Shown here: positions 4,607 to 6,319 of the stretch, in pieces
Layout of the letters: each line of letters opens with the position of its first letter
Position numbering within the stretch: position 1 is the stretch's first letter
Origin: CAMBDR01 sp046597185
GTDB taxonomy: Bacteria; Pseudomonadota; Gammaproteobacteria; Burkholderiales; Burkholderiaceae_D
Direction: 5' to 3'
DNA: 6,319 nucleotides
Assembly (NCBI GenBank): GCA_046597185.1
Contig: JBKJLF010000253.1
Location: 1-6,319, forward strand
Notes under the pieces: model-generated
The model's database searches: none
What the model saw: only the letters and a program-made list of their open reading frames with translations
Told to the model about the DNA's origin: nothing
Made by a program: the position numbers and the translations under genes

Positions 4607-6010
4607 ATGCGTTTCACCATCACGATCATACAATGGGCAACACACCAGAGCATGCCCGGCTTGCTGTTGAGCCTGTGCCTGCTGGCCAGTGGCTGCGCGG
4701 CGTTACCCGATGTGCGTGCACCGGTGCAAGTAGCTTCAGCGCCAGCCAGCCCGACCGTGACCAATGGCAAAGGCACCTTAAGTGCTAAAAAAACCCAATC
4801 CCTGCTGGCCCGACATTGGCGTAATTCACATGCCAGCCTGGCCGAGCTGGCGGCAATCGAAGAAGCCGCTACGGGTAGCCCGTTAATCAGTGGCAATCAA
4901 ATCACCCTGCTCTACGACGGCCCACAAACCATGGCCGCGATGATTGCCGCCGTGAGCGCGGCCAAAAACCACATCAACCTGGAAACCTATATTTTTGATC
5001 AGGATGAATTGGGTTTGCGCTTTGCCCAATTGCTGATCGAACGCCAACGCGCCGGCGTGCAAGTGCATGTGATTTACGATAGTGTCGGCACCATCGGCAC
5101 GCCACAAGCGTTTTTTGATAGCATGCGCGCGGCAGGGATTCATTTGCTGGCCTTTAACCCGGTCAACCCGTTAAAATTGCTTGGGCCATGGCACCCCAAC
5201 CAACGCGATCATCGCAAAATTCTGGTGGTCGATGGCACCGTGGCGTTTACGGGTGGCGTGAATATCAGCGCCAGCTATGCCAATAGTTCGCTGTTTCGCC
5301 GCCACGCCAGCCAAAAGGGCAAAATTGGCTGGCGCGATACCCATATCCGTATCGAAGGCCCGGCTGTCGCCGAATTGCAAAGGGTATTTTTGGAAAACTG
5401 GAGCAGCCAGCCGTCGCCAGAACTGTCGGACAGCAATTTTTTTCCGCCATTGAGCAACCAAGGCGATAAATTGGTGCGCGTGCTTGCCAGCAGCCCGGAT
5501 GGTGACTTTGAAATCTATAAAGCCTATATTCTGGCGATCAGCCAGGCGCATAAAACCATCCGCATCACCAGCGCCTACTTTGTACCGGATGCACAAATCT
5601 TGCAAGCCTTGCTGGATGCCGCCGCACGCGGGGTGCAGGTACAAATCATCTTGCCCAGTGTTTCCGACAGTGGCCTGGTACGCCATGCCAGCCAGTCATA
5701 TTACAGCCAGATGCTAAGCGGTGGCATCCAGTTATATCAATTGAAAATTGCGGTATTGCATGCCAAAACCGCCGTCATTGACGGGGTTTGGGCCACGGTG
5801 GGTTCGACCAATATCGATACCCGTTCGTTTTTGCATAATCATGAAATCAATGTTGTCGTACTGGGCCAGGAATTTGCCACCACGCTGGAACAGGCGTTTC
5901 AGGAAGACTTGCGCCGCTCCGCTGCAATTGACCCAAACCAATGGGCGCAACGGGCGTGGTCAGACAAGGTGCGTGAATGGGGCGCGCGTCATCTGGCGTA
6001 TTGGTTATGA
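4607..6010 (+). CDS. Lipoprotein of the phospholipase D / cardiolipin synthase superfamily (two HKD motifs)
   Basis: The 467-residue protein starts with a lipoprotein signal: a hydrophobic run 19-26 and the lipobox LASGC, with C30 as the lipidated residue. It is therefore anchored in the envelope, not made as a transmembrane synthase. Residues 50-90 are a linker and small helical part. Two PLD repeats follow. The first contains LETYIFDQDELG and the catalytic HRKILVVDG (H202, K204, D209) followed by AFTGG. The second has HAKTAVID (H385, K387, D392) and GSTN (399-402). Both active-site halves are intact, so phosphatidyl transfer or phosphodiester cleavage is expected. The repeats resemble bacterial cardiolipin synthases of the ClsB/ClsC size class, which would join phosphatidylglycerol units, but a phospholipase or nuclease cannot be excluded. 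The start at 4607 is chosen for its GGGAG. The stop overlaps the next ATG (ATGA, 6007-6010), so the pair is probably one operon. Confidence 0.9.
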   Translation: MRFTITIIQWATHQSMPGLLLSLCLLASGCAALPDVRAPVQVASAPASPTVTNGKGTLSAKKTQSLLARHWRNSHASLAELAAIEEAATGSPLISGNQITLLYDGPQTMAAMIAAVSAAKNHINLETYIFDQDELGLRFAQLLIERQRAGVQVHVIYDSVGTIGTPQAFFDSMRAAGIHLLAFNPVNPLKLLGPWHPNQRDHRKILVVDGTVAFTGGVNISASYANSSLFRRHASQKGKIGWRDTHIRIEGPAVAELQRVFLENWSSQPSPELSDSNFFPPLSNQGDKLVRVLASSPDGDFEIYKAYILAISQAHKTIRITSAYFVPDAQILQALLDAAARGVQVQIILPSVSDSGLVRHASQSYYSQMLSGGIQLYQLKIAVLHAKTAVIDGVWATVGSTNIDTRSFLHNHEINVVVLGQEFATTLEQAFQEDLRRSAAIDPNQWAQRAWSDKVREWGARHLAYWL

Positions 6011-6319
6011 CGACCACATTGCCAATGCGGCGTCTTGCCGCCTGCTGGCTGCTGCTAAACCTTGGCAGCACGCAGCAGGTGCTGGCCCAGGAATCGCCAG
6101 CGACCATCACGCCTGCGGCCAAAGCGCTGCACCAAAAATATGGCAATTTGCAACCCGCGCTGGCGCATAACCCGTTTGGGCGCGCCTTGACCATCGAATC
6201 AAGCGAAATAAACAATACTGCACGCGGTGATATTTATGCGGTGATAGATTACCCCTTTACCAGCGTCACACAGGGTTTGAATGATCCGGCGCACTGGTGT
6301 GATGTCATGCTGCTGCACC
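6007..6319 (+). CDS. Secreted protein of unknown function, 3' end outside window
   Basis: The frame opens at the ATGA overlap with the lipoprotein gene and stays open for 104 codons to the right edge. Residues 1-27 are a Sec signal peptide (R8-R9, a Leu-rich core, then VLA before Q28); a start at M7 would give an equally good signal. The mature part holds NPFGRALTIESSE (about 54-66), ARGDIYAVIDYPF (70-82) and DPAHWCD (90-96). These read like a conserved globular domain, and I have an impression of similar uncharacterised proteobacterial proteins, but I cannot name the family. It has no HKD or other catalytic motif in the visible part. Tight coupling to the HKD lipoprotein suggests a shared role in envelope lipid handling, which is inference. 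No good Shine-Dalgarno precedes it, as is common for coupled starts. Confidence 0.8.
   Translation, partial: MTTTLPMRRLAACWLLLNLGSTQQVLAQESPATITPAAKALHQKYGNLQPALAHNPFGRALTIESSEINNTARGDIYAVIDYPFTSVTQGLNDPAHWCDVMLLH

Noticed and set aside
4492..4620. Minus-strand frame of 42 residues beginning MVKRILAPRDKQ, upstream of the minus-strand terminator
   Set aside because: It starts antisense inside the lipoprotein gene, lacks a ribosome site and matches nothing I know. The nearby terminator on that strand is suggestive but not enough.
1..6319. CRISPR array, tRNA or rRNA genes, intact insertion sequence
   Set aside because: No regularly spaced repeats, no cloverleaf or rRNA sequence and no transposase motifs were seen on either strand.

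Overview
The window looks like chromosomal DNA of a Gram-negative proteobacterium. The reasons are a lipoprotein signal with a typical lipobox, a Sec signal peptide, an RloB-type defence pair and a VapBC remnant of proteobacterial character. A gammaproteobacterium, possibly a methylotroph, is my guess only; no rRNA or tRNA is present to settle it. By eye, base composition shifts from AT-rich on the left (about 1-1600) to GC-richer on the right (4600-6319), which fits an accessory patchwork joined to more stable sequence.

Layout. (1) 1-1133, minus strand: the N-terminal 377 residues of a secreted family-5-type glycoside hydrolase. A signal peptide is followed by an NBR1-type four-tryptophan Ig-like domain, a proline-rich linker and a TIM barrel, which runs off the left edge after the acid/base Asn-Glu-Pro motif. 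A good sigma-70-like promoter lies far upstream (1327-1355). (2) 1134-1560: no supportable gene. (3) 1561-1921, minus strand: a broken vapBC toxin-antitoxin operon. vapB is frameshifted by a perfect 11-bp tandem duplication (1757-1778), and vapC is cut to 40 codons. (4) 2121-4138, plus strand: an intact two-gene operon with a 4-nt ATGA overlap. It encodes an AAA/ABC-type ATPase (455 aa) and an RloB/AbiLii-type TOPRIM-like protein (217 aa), most likely an abortive-infection anti-phage pair. This operon lies between two copies of a ~44-bp direct repeat (1922-1965 and 4139-4183). (5) 4184-4606: no supportable gene; it holds an 8-C tract behind a hairpin and a ~69-nt nested palindrome resembling a bidirectional terminator. 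(6) 4607-6010, plus strand: a lipoprotein with two HKD motifs, of the cardiolipin synthase/phospholipase D type. It overlaps by ATGA with (7) 6007-6319, the start of a secreted protein of unknown function.

How the parts fit. The ATPase and RloB-type protein should act together, with the ATPase as sensor or regulator and the TOPRIM-like protein as effector. The decayed toxin-antitoxin operon and the flanking repeats suggest a spot where defence-type modules come and go. The HKD lipoprotein and the secreted protein form a separate envelope operon. The most interesting points are the repeat-bracketed defence pair with a non-standard first TOPRIM motif, the duplication that killed vapB, and the nested palindrome.
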